DNA of 64,000 nt from Anaerolineaceae bacterium (GCA_016841365.1 JAENZI010000016.1:1-64000); one strand, 5' to 3'; shown: positions 50,925 to 60,047, numbered from the stretch's first letter. The notes: generated from the letters alone by a model not told the origin. Made by a program: numbers and translations.

Positions 50925-51794
50925 ATGTTAATGAATATGAAAGAACTTTTATCGGTAGCAAATGAGCATTATTTTGCAGTGCCTGCATTTAATATCGGTA
51001 CAGGTCAAATATTGAAGGCTGTTATTGAATGCTGTGAAGAAAAACGTGCGCCAGTCATTTTTGCCATTCATCCTTTAGAGCTAAATTTCCAGGGTGATAG
51101 TTTTTTGGCGAGCTGTCGTGAAGCCGCAAATGCTGCGAGCGTTCCTGTGTGTATTCACATGGACCACAGCTCAAGGTTGGATCAGATATTTCACGCTATT
51201 CGGACTGGTTTTACTTCGGTCATGATTGATGCATCTCATATGAACCTCGAAGAAAATATCGCGATTTCCAAAGAAGTTGTAGCCATTGCCCACCCGTTGG
51301 GGATCTCCGTTGAGGGTGAGTTGGGTACGATCGGAACCACGGCTTATGATTTTGAGGGTGGCACTGATGAGATTCTCTACACCAACCCTGACGAAGCGGT
51401 TAGATATGTTGAAGAAACAGGTGTCGATTGTTTGGCGATTGCTATCGGAACGGCGCATGGCATCTATCCTAAAGACTTTAAACCTGAACTGAAGCTTGAT
51501 CTTCTGAGTGAGATTAAATCAAAAATCGATATTCCAATTGTGTTGCATGGTGGTTCTGCAAACCCTGATAGCGAAATCGCTGAAAGTGTGAAGCGCGGTG
51601 TTAATAAGATCAATATTTCTTCAGACATCAAAGATGCCTTCTACCAACGATTGCGAAAGACGCTGGCTGAGGATTTACACATCCGCGAACCTTTTGAACT
51701 TTATCTTGATGCAATTGAAGCAATGAAAGAAGTGATTTTCCACAAGATCGAATTATTTAATGATGCTGATAAAGCACATTACTATCATCTGTAA
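50925..51794 (+). CDS. Class II fructose-bisphosphate aldolase
   Basis: A 289-residue zinc-dependent aldolase; start at ATG 50925 (GGAGG upstream). The metal and catalytic parts are VCIHMDHSSRLD (Asp plus His), EGELGTIG, AIGTAHGIYPK and IVLHGGSANPD, with the phosphate loop VNKINISSD. It splits fructose- or tagatose-1,6-bisphosphate into two triose phosphates; GatY/KbaY and FbaA types are close and not separable here. Follows the ADP-kinase gene, which would supply its substrate. Confidence 0.9.
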   Translation: MLMNMKELLSVANEHYFAVPAFNIGTGQILKAVIECCEEKRAPVIFAIHPLELNFQGDSFLASCREAANAASVPVCIHMDHSSRLDQIFHAIRTGFTSVMIDASHMNLEENIAISKEVVAIAHPLGISVEGELGTIGTTAYDFEGGTDEILYTNPDEAVRYVEETGVDCLAIAIGTAHGIYPKDFKPELKLDLLSEIKSKIDIPIVLHGGSANPDSEIAESVKRGVNKINISSDIKDAFYQRLRKTLAEDLHIREPFELYLDAIEAMKEVIFHKIELFNDADKAHYYHL

Positions 51795-51832
51795 AAATTA
51801 GAATAAATTTCACAATCACAAGGAGGATTTTG

Positions 51833-53047
51833 ATGAGCAAGTCTCTAAACTTATTACAGAATCAGTTAGAAAAATATCATGGCGTGGCTCGCTTTGTTCC
51901 ACTGTGGCTGCCCCGAACGTTTCTCCCGCCCGGAAGGAGATTGAAACTTCATCCAGACGATCTTTATGGGTTTGGCGTGGACAAAGGCGGAATTTGTGAA
52001 AGATGGTTTTGTTCAATAGGTGTTCCTGGCGCCGATGGAGCCATTGATGAAACAACGGTTAGCCGATTCTATTTGGGCGAAAAAGGCTCAGAACTGCTAT
52101 TCCCTGAAGCAATTGATTTGATGGGTAATGACCTTTTAGGCGCAGAGACAATGCAACGGTTAGGCACATTTAAGATGTTTGCGAAATTATACGATTATGG
52201 TGCCGCCTTACCATTGCACATGCATCCTACTGCTGAATATGCCAATCGGGTTGGGATGAACCAGAAGCCGGAATCTTATTACTTCCCGGCAGAGTTAAAT
52301 AGCATCACCTACGACCATGATTACACTTACTTTGGGTTGCAGCCAGGCACAACCAAGGAGCAATTCCTGGAGTGCATCCGCAACTACAACAAAGGTGATA
52401 ACCATGTGCTTTCACTCAGCCAGGCATACAAAGTAAAGCTGGGGACAGGCTGGTTCTTGCCCGCAGGGATCCTGCATGCACCTGCATCTGTTGTCACGTA
52501 TGAACCGCAATATATCAGCGATTCACTTGTGTTTTACCAGAACATCGTTGAATCGAAATACATCATTGACGATCGAATGAATGATGCCAACATCCCTGAA
52601 GGTTTTACTGGAGATCGGGCAGAATACTTGTTAGAGCTGATTGACTGGGACGCCAATTTCGAAAACTTCCGCATGAAGTTCTACCATGAGCCGATGACTG
52701 TAAAGTCTAAAGATGAAATGCAGGCTGAAGGCTATTATGAAGAGTGGATTTCTTATGGGTCGGAGGATTTCTCTGCGAAACGGTTGGTTGTGTTCCCGGG
52801 GCAAAAAGTCACCATCAAAGATGCGGCTGCTTATGGCTTTATCATGATGCAGGGTTATGGCTGGATTAGCGGTATGGAGATTAATTCGCCGACCATGATC
52901 CGATTTGGTCATCAGACGGCTGATGAAGGGTTTGTGATCAAATCTGCTGCGGCTGAGGGTGTGGTGATTGAAAACCCGAGCGAATTTACCGATCTGGTGA
53001 TGCTTAAGCATTTCAATGGCGATAATGCAGAAGTGCCAATGATCTGA
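51833..53047 (+). CDS. Mannose-6-phosphate-isomerase-like cupin protein
   Basis: A 404-residue protein with AGGAGG six bases before the ATG at 51833. The first cupin has YDYGAALPLHMHPTAEYANRV and GTGWFLPAGILHAPASVV, matching type I phosphomannose isomerase metal sites, and a second beta barrel lies at the C-terminus (RLVVFPGQKVTIKDAAAYGFIMMQGYGWISGMEI). It is likely an isomerase of a sugar or sugar phosphate, perhaps the entry step of the pathway. It is the last gene of the plus-strand operon. Confidence 0.7.
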   Translation: MSKSLNLLQNQLEKYHGVARFVPLWLPRTFLPPGRRLKLHPDDLYGFGVDKGGICERWFCSIGVPGADGAIDETTVSRFYLGEKGSELLFPEAIDLMGNDLLGAETMQRLGTFKMFAKLYDYGAALPLHMHPTAEYANRVGMNQKPESYYFPAELNSITYDHDYTYFGLQPGTTKEQFLECIRNYNKGDNHVLSLSQAYKVKLGTGWFLPAGILHAPASVVTYEPQYISDSLVFYQNIVESKYIIDDRMNDANIPEGFTGDRAEYLLELIDWDANFENFRMKFYHEPMTVKSKDEMQAEGYYEEWISYGSEDFSAKRLVVFPGQKVTIKDAAAYGFIMMQGYGWISGMEINSPTMIRFGHQTADEGFVIKSAAAEGVVIENPSEFTDLVMLKHFNGDNAEVPMI

Positions 53048-53389
53048 TGTTGTGAATATGTGTGATGCCGGCTGGTTTGTTGCTGGTTAATCACATCAGA
53101 AGACAGTACCTTCGATATACCGTAGAGACGCCTGAAGGCAACAGCGAAACCCCTCGAATTTTGCGGCTGCCAGGGCGTCTCTTGTATTTAATTTTATCAC
53201 GAAGGTGATTGTGGTTAGTTTGTGAAGTTAAATAATTGTGATCAGCTCATTATTCTTATTGCAAGCTGAGCTGATCACATTACAGTGATTGATAAATTAA
53301 CAACACCCGGTCGATTGGAAGATGACTCTAGACTCTCGGCTGATTGGAAAATCTCACCTAAGAAAATTCCATTGAAACCCAGGTGAACG
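53048..53389. terminator. Convergent intergenic region with two hairpins
   Basis: First, arms AGAGACGCC (53124-53132) and GGCGTCTCT (53174-53182) bound a 41-base inner region and are followed by T-rich DNA; this probably ends the sugar operon. Second, a perfect 13-bp stem, TGTGATCAGCTCA (53237-53249) with TGAGCTGATCACA (53267-53279), lies past the aldolase gene of the opposite strand and may end its transcript. Confidence 0.6.
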
Positions 53390-54370
53390 TTACCCATCAA
53401 ATCCTGGATAATTTGTAAACCAATCCTCAGGTAATTCTTCAGATGTGTAGAATTTTGTGTATGGCACTGCATACTGGTTGACAATTTCACCCAGTTTCAG
53501 CATGCGGTCACGACCAGTGGATCGTAAGAAGGATTCCCGTTCTTGTTGCGAAACTTCGAGGGCTTCTTTCCAGATCGCACGGCCGGCTAATATGCCGCTT
53601 GCCCCGGCTTTACAGGCGATCTCGGTCTGCTCGGCAAACACAGGGAAATCAACGCCAGCACTTAACAGAACCCATGGAATAGCTGAAGCCTGTGTGAGTG
53701 ATTCACAGGCATCTAACCATAATTTATGGTCCATTTGTGCCCTAACATCAAGGGGGAACTCTGCCTTGTAGATATCCCCACCAATGGGTGAAAGATCTGC
53801 AGCCGCCTGGACGACAACTTCAGTTTTCTCTTCCGGAGATAATTTTGAGATTTCGGGGTCATTGGAGTAAGTCAAAACTTCAAGGAATAAGGGAATATCC
53901 AGACGTTCGCATTCCTCCGAAACCTGGGAAACCAGGTCTTTCATGGCAGTGGCTTGTTCAGCTTTGGGGTGGTAATAGACTAACAATTTGACGGCGGAGG
54001 CGCCCATCCGCTTGATCTGCTCACAGCCCCAATCGTCATTCAGCCGGCTGACTCGATTGTGTGATTCCCCGGCATAACCGCTTGCTTCTACAGTCAGAAT
54101 TAATCCCACCTTACCGGGAAGTGAGTTGCTGACGATGGATGGCCCTGCGCCGATCGAATTGTCGAGCAGGAAGGCGGTTGAATAAGGGGAAAGAGATTTA
54201 ACGATGGCTCGCTTGAAAGCGACCGACTCGGCATAAGGGTCGAGAAGATCACTGAAGGCTTTTCTGAGCACACTTCGATGGTCTAAAGCGAGGATGTTGA
54301 ACACAAATTGCTCATTTGCACATTGGCTCAGGCCGCGTAATTTTCCAAGGGATAGGTTTTTATTTGTCAT
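53390..54370 (-). CDS. LacD/YihT-type class I sugar-bisphosphate aldolase
   Basis: A 326-residue TIM-barrel aldolase of the tagatose-bisphosphate (LacD) and sulfofructose-phosphate (YihT) aldolase family. The Schiff-base Lys is in GGDIYKAEFP (about residue 202). Other landmarks are NILALDHRSVLRK, AFLLDNSIGAGPSI, AVKLLVYYHP and WVLLSAGVDFPVF. It belongs to the minus-strand partner operon after an epimerase and a kinase. Cleavage of a ketose bisphosphate to triose phosphates is the expected reaction; sulfoglycolysis is an alternative. Confidence 0.8.
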   Translation of the reverse strand: MTNKNLSLGKLRGLSQCANEQFVFNILALDHRSVLRKAFSDLLDPYAESVAFKRAIVKSLSPYSTAFLLDNSIGAGPSIVSNSLPGKVGLILTVEASGYAGESHNRVSRLNDDWGCEQIKRMGASAVKLLVYYHPKAEQATAMKDLVSQVSEECERLDIPLFLEVLTYSNDPEISKLSPEEKTEVVVQAAADLSPIGGDIYKAEFPLDVRAQMDHKLWLDACESLTQASAIPWVLLSAGVDFPVFAEQTEIACKAGASGILAGRAIWKEALEVSQQERESFLRSTGRDRMLKLGEIVNQYAVPYTKFYTSEELPEDWFTNYPGFDG

Positions 54371-54393
54371 TGATCATTTACTCCAAATGTAGT

Positions 54394-54924
54394 TTATGGG
54401 TGGGTTGGTATATTCAGATACTTAAGGCATTGGTTTACACACTGTTTCAGGGGGAGGGCGGTATCTACTTTTAGATGCGGGATTTCTAATGGATCTTCCT
54501 CGTCCCTCATCCGCTTATAGAGGCTCAGGTCTCGATTCTGGGCAAGATGCCCCTCGGTAGCGAAATCATGTAAAATCCGTGCTTGTGAAATTTCATCTGC
54601 GCAATAACAATAGATAACACTTAAATTCCAATTGTGTGCCACTGCGAAATCAACCAGTGCATCGACCTGATATTTGTGTGAAAATGGACGACCATCCAAG
54701 ATGATATGACGTTTTTCGTCTTTTTTTATGTAAAAGTCAGCGATTTGCATCATGATATTTACAACGAAATCATCTTGGGATGAAGAATATTCAATTTCAG
54801 ATGCTGGAAAAAGGGCTGCGCGAATTGAATCTTTGTTGAGGATCAATGCGGGCAAATCTTTCGCAAGTTCTCTGGCAATGGTTGTCTTTCCTGAACCAGG
54901 CAAGCCCATCATGGCAATAATCAT
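54394..54924 (-). CDS. P-loop kinase, small-molecule kinase-like
   Basis: A 176-residue P-loop protein with GLPGSGKTTIARELA at residues 7-21 and HIILDGRPFSHKYQVDALVDFA as a Walker-B-like segment, plus a lid region rich in Arg (DLSLYKRMRDEEDP). It resembles small gluconokinase, chloramphenicol-phosphotransferase or AAA_33-type kinases. It overlaps the epimerase stop by one base (TAATG). In this operon it may phosphorylate a sugar or sugar acid; substrate unproved. Confidence 0.75.
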   Translation of the reverse strand: MIIAMMGLPGSGKTTIARELAKDLPALILNKDSIRAALFPASEIEYSSSQDDFVVNIMMQIADFYIKKDEKRHIILDGRPFSHKYQVDALVDFAVAHNWNLSVIYCYCADEISQARILHDFATEGHLAQNRDLSLYKRMRDEEDPLEIPHLKVDTALPLKQCVNQCLKYLNIPTHP

Positions 54925-55661
54925 TAAAATGCTCCTGGGTCCACTTCCAACTTATGCAGCCATGAGAAAGTTTCATCTAAATCGGTGCTCTTGAAGGCGA
55001 GTGAACCCGCTATGACACCATCTGCGCCAGCGCCCCTCAATTTTGGAACGGTGTAATCACGTATGCCGCCATCAGCGAAGACTTTGATTTGTTCTTCCAA
55101 GCCTGCTTTAAGAACCATTGATTTAATTTTGTGAACCCGGTCGTAAACAAAGCTTGAGGGCTTGACACCTTTCACCCCCATGGGTGTGCCCATCACCAAG
55201 ACCAGATTGACGAGCTCTAATAATGGTTCAATCGATTCCGGAATAACATCCAATCCAAGCGCTAATCCAGTGGCAACACCTGCACGTCTGGCTGCATCTA
55301 ATGCGGCAGGCGCTTTAGGTCCATTCTCTGCATGCACGGTGATAATGTCAGCTCCTGCAGCAATGAAATCCTCAACATGGTTGAGGGGATCGGTTGTCAT
55401 GAAGTGCACATGGAAAGGTTTTTTGGTTAAAGGGCGAAGTGCAGCGACCAGGTCTGCAAAAAACAGAAAGCCTGGAACAAAGTGTCCATCTGAGACATCG
55501 ATGTGATAAAGGTCGGCATAAGAATCTACCCGCTTAATTTCTTCTGCAAACCGTGTAAAATCCGCCGACCATAAGGATATTTCGACAAGCAAGCGAGATG
55601 AGGGGAATTGGCTCCAGATCAAGCCATTGTCGTTATTTGTTGTTGGGTTATTTGTTACCAT
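54924..55661 (-). CDS. Ribulose-phosphate 3-epimerase-family protein (AlsE-like role possible)
   Basis: A 245-residue TIM barrel of the RPE family; the ATG at 55661, with AGGAGG upstream, is favoured over the TTG. It has LYHIDVSDGHFVPGF (metal His/Asp), PFHVHFMTTDP, DIITVHAEN, LVLVMGTPMGVKGVK and KVFADGGI. RPE enzymes act on ribulose-5-phosphate; AlsE homologues act on allulose-6-phosphate. Its place in a sugar locus beside an RbsABC-type importer and a ROK kinase makes the latter attractive. First gene of the minus-strand operon. Confidence 0.85.
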   Translation of the reverse strand: MVTNNPTTNNDNGLIWSQFPSSRLLVEISLWSADFTRFAEEIKRVDSYADLYHIDVSDGHFVPGFLFFADLVAALRPLTKKPFHVHFMTTDPLNHVEDFIAAGADIITVHAENGPKAPAALDAARRAGVATGLALGLDVIPESIEPLLELVNLVLVMGTPMGVKGVKPSSFVYDRVHKIKSMVLKAGLEEQIKVFADGGIRDYTVPKLRGAGADGVIAGSLAFKSTDLDETFSWLHKLEVDPGAF

Positions 55662-56165
55662 AAGCAATACCTCCTGTTAAGAAAGTGAAATTTCTTCCGT
55701 AAATCTTTTTGAGATTAAGGCCGGGATAATATCTTCAAACCCGGGTATTTTTTCTAACAATGGTTTATGTATTTACCTTTGTTTGTTTTAAGCGAATTAA
55801 TCATTCACATAAAAATAAGAGCAATGGAGTGTGCTCTTATATTCTTTCAATTTTGATTGATGCAGAGTATTTTGACTTTTCGAAGTGATAAAGCGGAGGG
55901 ATGGTTAGTTCTTTTTGCGTTATTTTTATATCATTCCGCTCATCAAATTTCATCATTATTACTTCGGTTACTCAACACTCATATTGAGTAGAATTATAAC
56001 CCAAACGAGAATATTTCGCGGTGATTTGGGCAGAAATAATCACAAATTACATTTATAAACTGCTGCCGATTTGCACAAAATCTAACAGGTGGATGACTAT
56101 TGATAAGAACGATTTATTTTGGAAATTAATCGAGTGTTTCTGGGAGAAGGCTTGGTTAATTAAAA
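55662..56165. other. AT-rich intergenic region upstream of the epimerase operon
   Basis: Some 500 bases without a convincing gene; the 67-codon track ORF at 56021 has no ribosome site. A hairpin ATAAGAGCA-N8-TGCTCTTAT lies at 55815-55840. The region should hold the epimerase operon promoter; I see no CTTCATGAAG site in it. Confidence 0.5.
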
Positions 56166-56197
56166 CAACCGAATGGTGGTTTTCCTCCATTCGGTTG
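56166..56197 (-). terminator. Terminator of the aminotransferase gene
   Basis: CAACCGAATGG and CCATTCGGTTG form a perfect 11-bp stem; on the minus strand it is followed by TTTT. It lies 28 bases after the stop codon. Confidence 0.8.
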
Positions 56198-56224
56198 AAA
56201 ATTTGGCGCTATAGCAATCAGTAA

Positions 56225-57550
56225 TTAATTCAGGTGTTTTTTCTCCGAAAGAGTGATGGCTTCTTCAAAGATCTTCAATGCATCATCCACTTCGCTTTGG
56301 GAGGTGGAAAGCGGCGGTGAAAGCCGGATGGTGCTATTCCCGCAGCCCAGGGTTAACAAACCGCGTTCGAAGGCGAAATCGACAATATCATCTCGCAATT
56401 TCACGGCGGGCTCTTTTGATTCCCGGTCTTTAACAAACTCGACGCCAATCATCAGACCGATGCCGCGCACATCACCGATGGATGGATGGCGTACCATGAT
56501 CTCTGCCAGGGCGTCCAATGTGTATTGACCGACATCCTGCGCATTCTGCAGGTATTCGTTTTGGATCAGCTCGATGGTCGCCAGGGCGGCGGCACATGAG
56601 ATGGGGTTACCGCCAAAGGTGTTCCCATGCGAACCCTTTGGCCAGCTCATAATCTCTTTGCGCGTGAGCATCGCGCCCAATGGCATCCCTGAGGCAATGC
56701 CCTTGGCGCTGGTGATGATATCGGGTTTGACGCCAAAGTTTTCAATCGACCACCATTTGCCGGTGCGGCCCATGCCGGATTGCACCTCATCGGCAATCAA
56801 CAGGATGCCATACTTGTCGCAAAGTTCTCGTAAAGCCGGGAAGAAATCAGGCGGCGGCACGATGTAACCGCCTTCGCCCTGAATCGGTTCGATCAGGAAT
56901 CCGGCCAATTCGTCAGGCGGGAGGATCCGGGTCAGGATTTCCTCTTCGATATATCGCACAACCGCTTCGCCATAGCCCTCGCCTTTGCGCTGCAAAATTA
57001 CCGGCCGATATGGATCGGGGAAGGGGACATGTACCACGCCGTTCATTAAAGGAAAGAAGCGCCCTTTATAGTGGGATTTGCTGGCTGTGAAAGAGACTGC
57101 ACCCAGCGTCCGCCCGTGAAAGGCGCCTAAAAACCCAATGAATTGAGAGCGTTGTGAATGGTATCGGGCTAATTTAATGGCTGCTTCAACACTTTCTGTG
57201 CCCGAGTTCGTCATAAAAGAGGCGGACTCTCCGACGAATGGTGAGATTTCGTCAAGTTTTTCCCCCAATTGCACCCAATTTTCGTGGTAATAATCAGAAG
57301 AAATATGAATAAAGCGTTCTGCCTGGTCTTGAATGGCTTTGACAACTCTTGGATGGCTGTGCCCGGTGGCAACAACCGCGATGCCTGCAGCAAAATCCAA
57401 AAAGCGGTTACCATCAACGTCCCAAACCTCAGTGCCTTTGCCGTGATCCATCACGAAAGGGTAGCCCCGGGGATAGGATGCGGAAATATGGGCTTTGTCC
57501 CGGTCGATAATGGCTTTGGCTTTTGGTCCTGGTAATTTGAGCGGTTGCAT
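56225..57550 (-). CDS. Class III (acetylornithine/GABA-type) aminotransferase
   Basis: A 441-residue PLP enzyme. It has GTEVWDVDGNRFLDFAAGIAVVATGHSHPRVV, NSGTESVEAAIKLAR, LIEPIQGEGGYIVPP, LLIADEVQSGMGRTG and the PLP Lys in TSAKGIASGMPLGA. It fits 4-aminobutyrate or ornithine/acetylornithine aminotransferases; specificity cannot be read. AGGAGG precedes the ATG. It stands as a single-gene unit with its own terminator. Confidence 0.93.
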   Translation of the reverse strand: MQPLKLPGPKAKAIIDRDKAHISASYPRGYPFVMDHGKGTEVWDVDGNRFLDFAAGIAVVATGHSHPRVVKAIQDQAERFIHISSDYYHENWVQLGEKLDEISPFVGESASFMTNSGTESVEAAIKLARYHSQRSQFIGFLGAFHGRTLGAVSFTASKSHYKGRFFPLMNGVVHVPFPDPYRPVILQRKGEGYGEAVVRYIEEEILTRILPPDELAGFLIEPIQGEGGYIVPPPDFFPALRELCDKYGILLIADEVQSGMGRTGKWWSIENFGVKPDIITSAKGIASGMPLGAMLTRKEIMSWPKGSHGNTFGGNPISCAAALATIELIQNEYLQNAQDVGQYTLDALAEIMVRHPSIGDVRGIGLMIGVEFVKDRESKEPAVKLRDDIVDFAFERGLLTLGCGNSTIRLSPPLSTSQSEVDDALKIFEEAITLSEKKHLN

Positions 57551-57670
57551 TTGATATACCTCCTGAGTGGTGAGAATCTTGATGCGGAGATTATAACACT
57601 GAGCGTGTGATTGGGAGAGGGGAATCGATTTTCAACTGGATTGATGGGAAGTAGAATTTACAAGCAAAAA

Positions 57671-58606
57671 TTAGGCGAATGTGACTGAATCTCGGGCTAA
57701 CGCCAGCGCACCATATAAGCCGGCGTTATCGCCCAGCGCGGCGCGGGTGATCGTCAGGTTCTGCAAGAAATGTTTTGACAACACCGATTTTTCAACTGTT
57801 TCACGGATTGGGTTCATGATCAGGTCACCTGTCTCTGACACGCCCCCGCCTAAAATCACGATCGATGGATTGAAGATCATCAAGTAGTTTGCGATACCCA
57901 AGCCTAAATAGTAGCCCGCCCGGTTGAATGCCTCGATTGCCAGCGCATCGCCTTGTTTGGCTGCATGGCTGATTGCTTTTGCATCGGGTTTACCTGTTAG
58001 GGAAGAAGCACGGCCTGCTTGAAGTTGCTCTGCTACATAGTTCGCAATCCCTGTGCCGGATGATATCGCTTCAATGTGGCCGCGTTGACCACAGCTGCAC
58101 ATGGGGCCGTCCGACAGGATGGTCACGTGGCCTAATTCTGCTCCGATGCCTTGCTCGCCAAGCAAGAGCTGATCGTGGCAGATCACACCGCCGCCAACAC
58201 CTGTGCTGATAGTAAGGTAGATCACATGGTGATGCCCCTGCCCGGCACCATACCGCCATTCGCCGACGGCGGCCATATTGGCATCATTACCCAGCCGTGT
58301 GCGCACACCAAAATGCGTCTCAATTGTGGCTTGCAGGGGGATGCCTGTCCACTCTTTGAGGTTGGGTGCAGCCAGAATAACGCCTTTTTTAGGGTCCATT
58401 GGCCCTGGTACAGCAATCCCAATAGCCTGGATCGTTTCACCCTGAGGGGTGACATCTTCAATTAAATTGATCAGACGGTCAACAGAAGTTTTTCCGTCCA
58501 CATAGGTGCGGATGCGTTTAATATCACTGGGTTGGTTTTCGTTTTCATGGAAAACTGCGGCGCGCATATGCGTGCCACCAATGTCCATTGCGATTGTGAT
58601 GCTCAT
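57671..58606 (-). CDS. ROK glucokinase-like kinase
   Basis: A 311-residue ROK kinase: MDIGGTHMRAAVFHE at the ATP site, LTISTGVGGGVICHDQLLLGEQGIGAELGHVTI, a zinc motif ending MCSCGQRGHIEAISSGTGI, and NPSIVILGGGVSETG. It probably phosphorylates glucose for glycolysis, near gap and pgk. No ribosome site is present: TATAAT on the minus strand ends six bases before the ATG, a leaderless arrangement. Confidence 0.92.
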   Translation of the reverse strand: MSITIAMDIGGTHMRAAVFHENENQPSDIKRIRTYVDGKTSVDRLINLIEDVTPQGETIQAIGIAVPGPMDPKKGVILAAPNLKEWTGIPLQATIETHFGVRTRLGNDANMAAVGEWRYGAGQGHHHVIYLTISTGVGGGVICHDQLLLGEQGIGAELGHVTILSDGPMCSCGQRGHIEAISSGTGIANYVAEQLQAGRASSLTGKPDAKAISHAAKQGDALAIEAFNRAGYYLGLGIANYLMIFNPSIVILGGGVSETGDLIMNPIRETVEKSVLSKHFLQNLTITRAALGDNAGLYGALALARDSVTFA

Positions 58607-58612
58607 GCCGAC

Positions 58613-58618
58613 ATTATA
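58613..58618 (-). promoter_or_regulatory. -10 box of a leaderless glucokinase transcript
   Basis: TATAAT on the minus strand followed by six bases and then the ATG at 58606, so transcription would start at the start codon. Confidence 0.55.
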
Positions 58619-58680
58619 ACATGGTTAAGATTATCAACCTGAAATTCATTATTTCGAATAACAGATATGAACAAGCCCCG

Positions 58681-58709
58681 TTGACGTTTAATTGGAATCC
58701 TGCTATGAT
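58681..58709 (+). promoter_or_regulatory. Promoter of yvcK with extended -10
   Basis: TTGACG (58681-58686), 17-base spacer, TGC-TATGAT (58704-58709). Transcription would begin at about 58716, within three bases of the ATG at 58719, so the mRNA is leaderless or nearly so. Confidence 0.7.
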
Positions 58710-58718
58710 TTCATTGAT

Positions 58719-60047
58719 ATGCAAGAGAAAAAACAAGGCTTCTTTTCCCGCTTGTGGGAACGCATCCGCCGGGAATCACAGTGGTTTCGGCCAGGGTTGG
58801 GGTATAAACGCTGGCTGATTTTGGTATTAATTGGCACCACACTTTTAGGCTTAGGCCTTGCGCTGATCATTTTAGATGTTTACCGCAACGCGCCTGAGAC
58901 CTGGTGGCTGCCGGCACTGGCATACCTTTCATTAAGATTCTTAGACCGTCCAATCCGGGTGTTGATCTTTGGCGGGATTGGGATAATCTTCGTCTTAATC
59001 GGCATTTGGGGGTCTAACCGCTCGCTCTTACGCCCATTTCTACCACCAGGCAAACCACTGATCGAGGCACTCGATTCTTACCGCCGCCGAGATAGAGGGC
59101 CGCGGGTTGTCGTGCTGGGTGGGGGGCATGGGTTGGCATCTCTTTTGCGCGGGCTGAAAGACTATACCCATAATCTGACCGCGATTGTAACAGTCTCTGA
59201 CGATGGCGGATCATCGGGTGAAATCCGCAAGAATATCGGCATTCTCCCCCCAGGAGACATCCGGAATTGTTTGGCGGCGATGAGCAATAACGAAGACCTG
59301 CTTTCGCAGGTTTTTCAGTATCGTTTTGCCTCGGGGACGGGCTTAGAAGGCCATTCGCTTGGCAACCTACTGATCACAGCGCTGACCGAGATCACGGGCA
59401 GTTTCGAGGAGGCAGTTGCCGAATCGGGCCGGGTTTTGGCGGTCTATGGGCAGGTTTTGCCATCAACGCTGACGGATGTGCGGCTTAAGGCTGATTTGCT
59501 CGATGCTGAGGGCAAGATCTACCACGTTGCAGGAGAAACTCAAATCCGCGAATCAACAGGCTCTGTCCAGCGGGTTTGGCTGGAACCCTCCAATACACCT
59601 GCCTTCCCGCCAGCCATTTCCGCGATCCTCAGTGCGGATTTGATCGTGATTGGACCGGGTAGCCTCTACACCAGTTTGCTACCCAACCTTTTAGTGAGAG
59701 ACCTGGCAGAAGCGGTGCGTGCCAGCCAGGCGATGAAGTTTTTTGTGTGCAATGTTGCCACCGAGCGTGGTGAGACGGATCACTTTAATTGCCTTGATCA
59801 TGTGAGGACAGTGGAAAAGCATGCTGGGCAGGATATGTTCGATCTCGTGATCTGCAATAATCATTTTGAAGGCGATCTGGGTGAGGATGTGGAGTGGGTG
59901 CGGATGGATATGGACTTGCTGGAACATGCCTCCGTCTATTGCGCTGATCTGATTGACCCAACTTTCCCTTGGCGGCATGATTCAAAGCGTTTGGCAAAAA
60001 CGATCACGCAGCTATTTTATGAAAAAACGGGTCCACTGGGTGAATGA
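58719..60047 (+). CDS. yvcK: YvcK/CofD-like gluconeogenesis factor
   Basis: A 442-residue protein; the track start at 58692 overlaps the promoter, so I use the ATG at 58719. Two or three N-terminal membrane helices (WLILVLIGTTLLGLGLALIIL, VLIFGGIGIIFVLIGIW) precede a YvcK domain with VVVLGGGHGLASLLRGLKDYTHNLTAIVTVSDDGGSSGEIR, GDIRNCLAAMS and VIGPGSLYTSLLPNLLV. YvcK binds UDP-sugars and links carbon flux with cell-wall synthesis. A membrane anchor is seen in some phyla. Divergent from glucokinase, upstream of gap. Confidence 0.9.
   Translation: MQEKKQGFFSRLWERIRRESQWFRPGLGYKRWLILVLIGTTLLGLGLALIILDVYRNAPETWWLPALAYLSLRFLDRPIRVLIFGGIGIIFVLIGIWGSNRSLLRPFLPPGKPLIEALDSYRRRDRGPRVVVLGGGHGLASLLRGLKDYTHNLTAIVTVSDDGGSSGEIRKNIGILPPGDIRNCLAAMSNNEDLLSQVFQYRFASGTGLEGHSLGNLLITALTEITGSFEEAVAESGRVLAVYGQVLPSTLTDVRLKADLLDAEGKIYHVAGETQIRESTGSVQRVWLEPSNTPAFPPAISAILSADLIVIGPGSLYTSLLPNLLVRDLAEAVRASQAMKFFVCNVATERGETDHFNCLDHVRTVEKHAGQDMFDLVICNNHFEGDLGEDVEWVRMDMDLLEHASVYCADLIDPTFPWRHDSKRLAKTITQLFYEKTGPLGE

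Noticed and set aside
53124-53182. Structured noncoding RNA
   Set aside because: The outer stem is good but the inner pairing is weak; its place after the last gene of the operon and the T-rich 3' side fit a terminator better.
56021-56224. 67-residue Trp/Lys-rich ORF
   Set aside because: No ribosome site, and its 3' part is the aminotransferase terminator.
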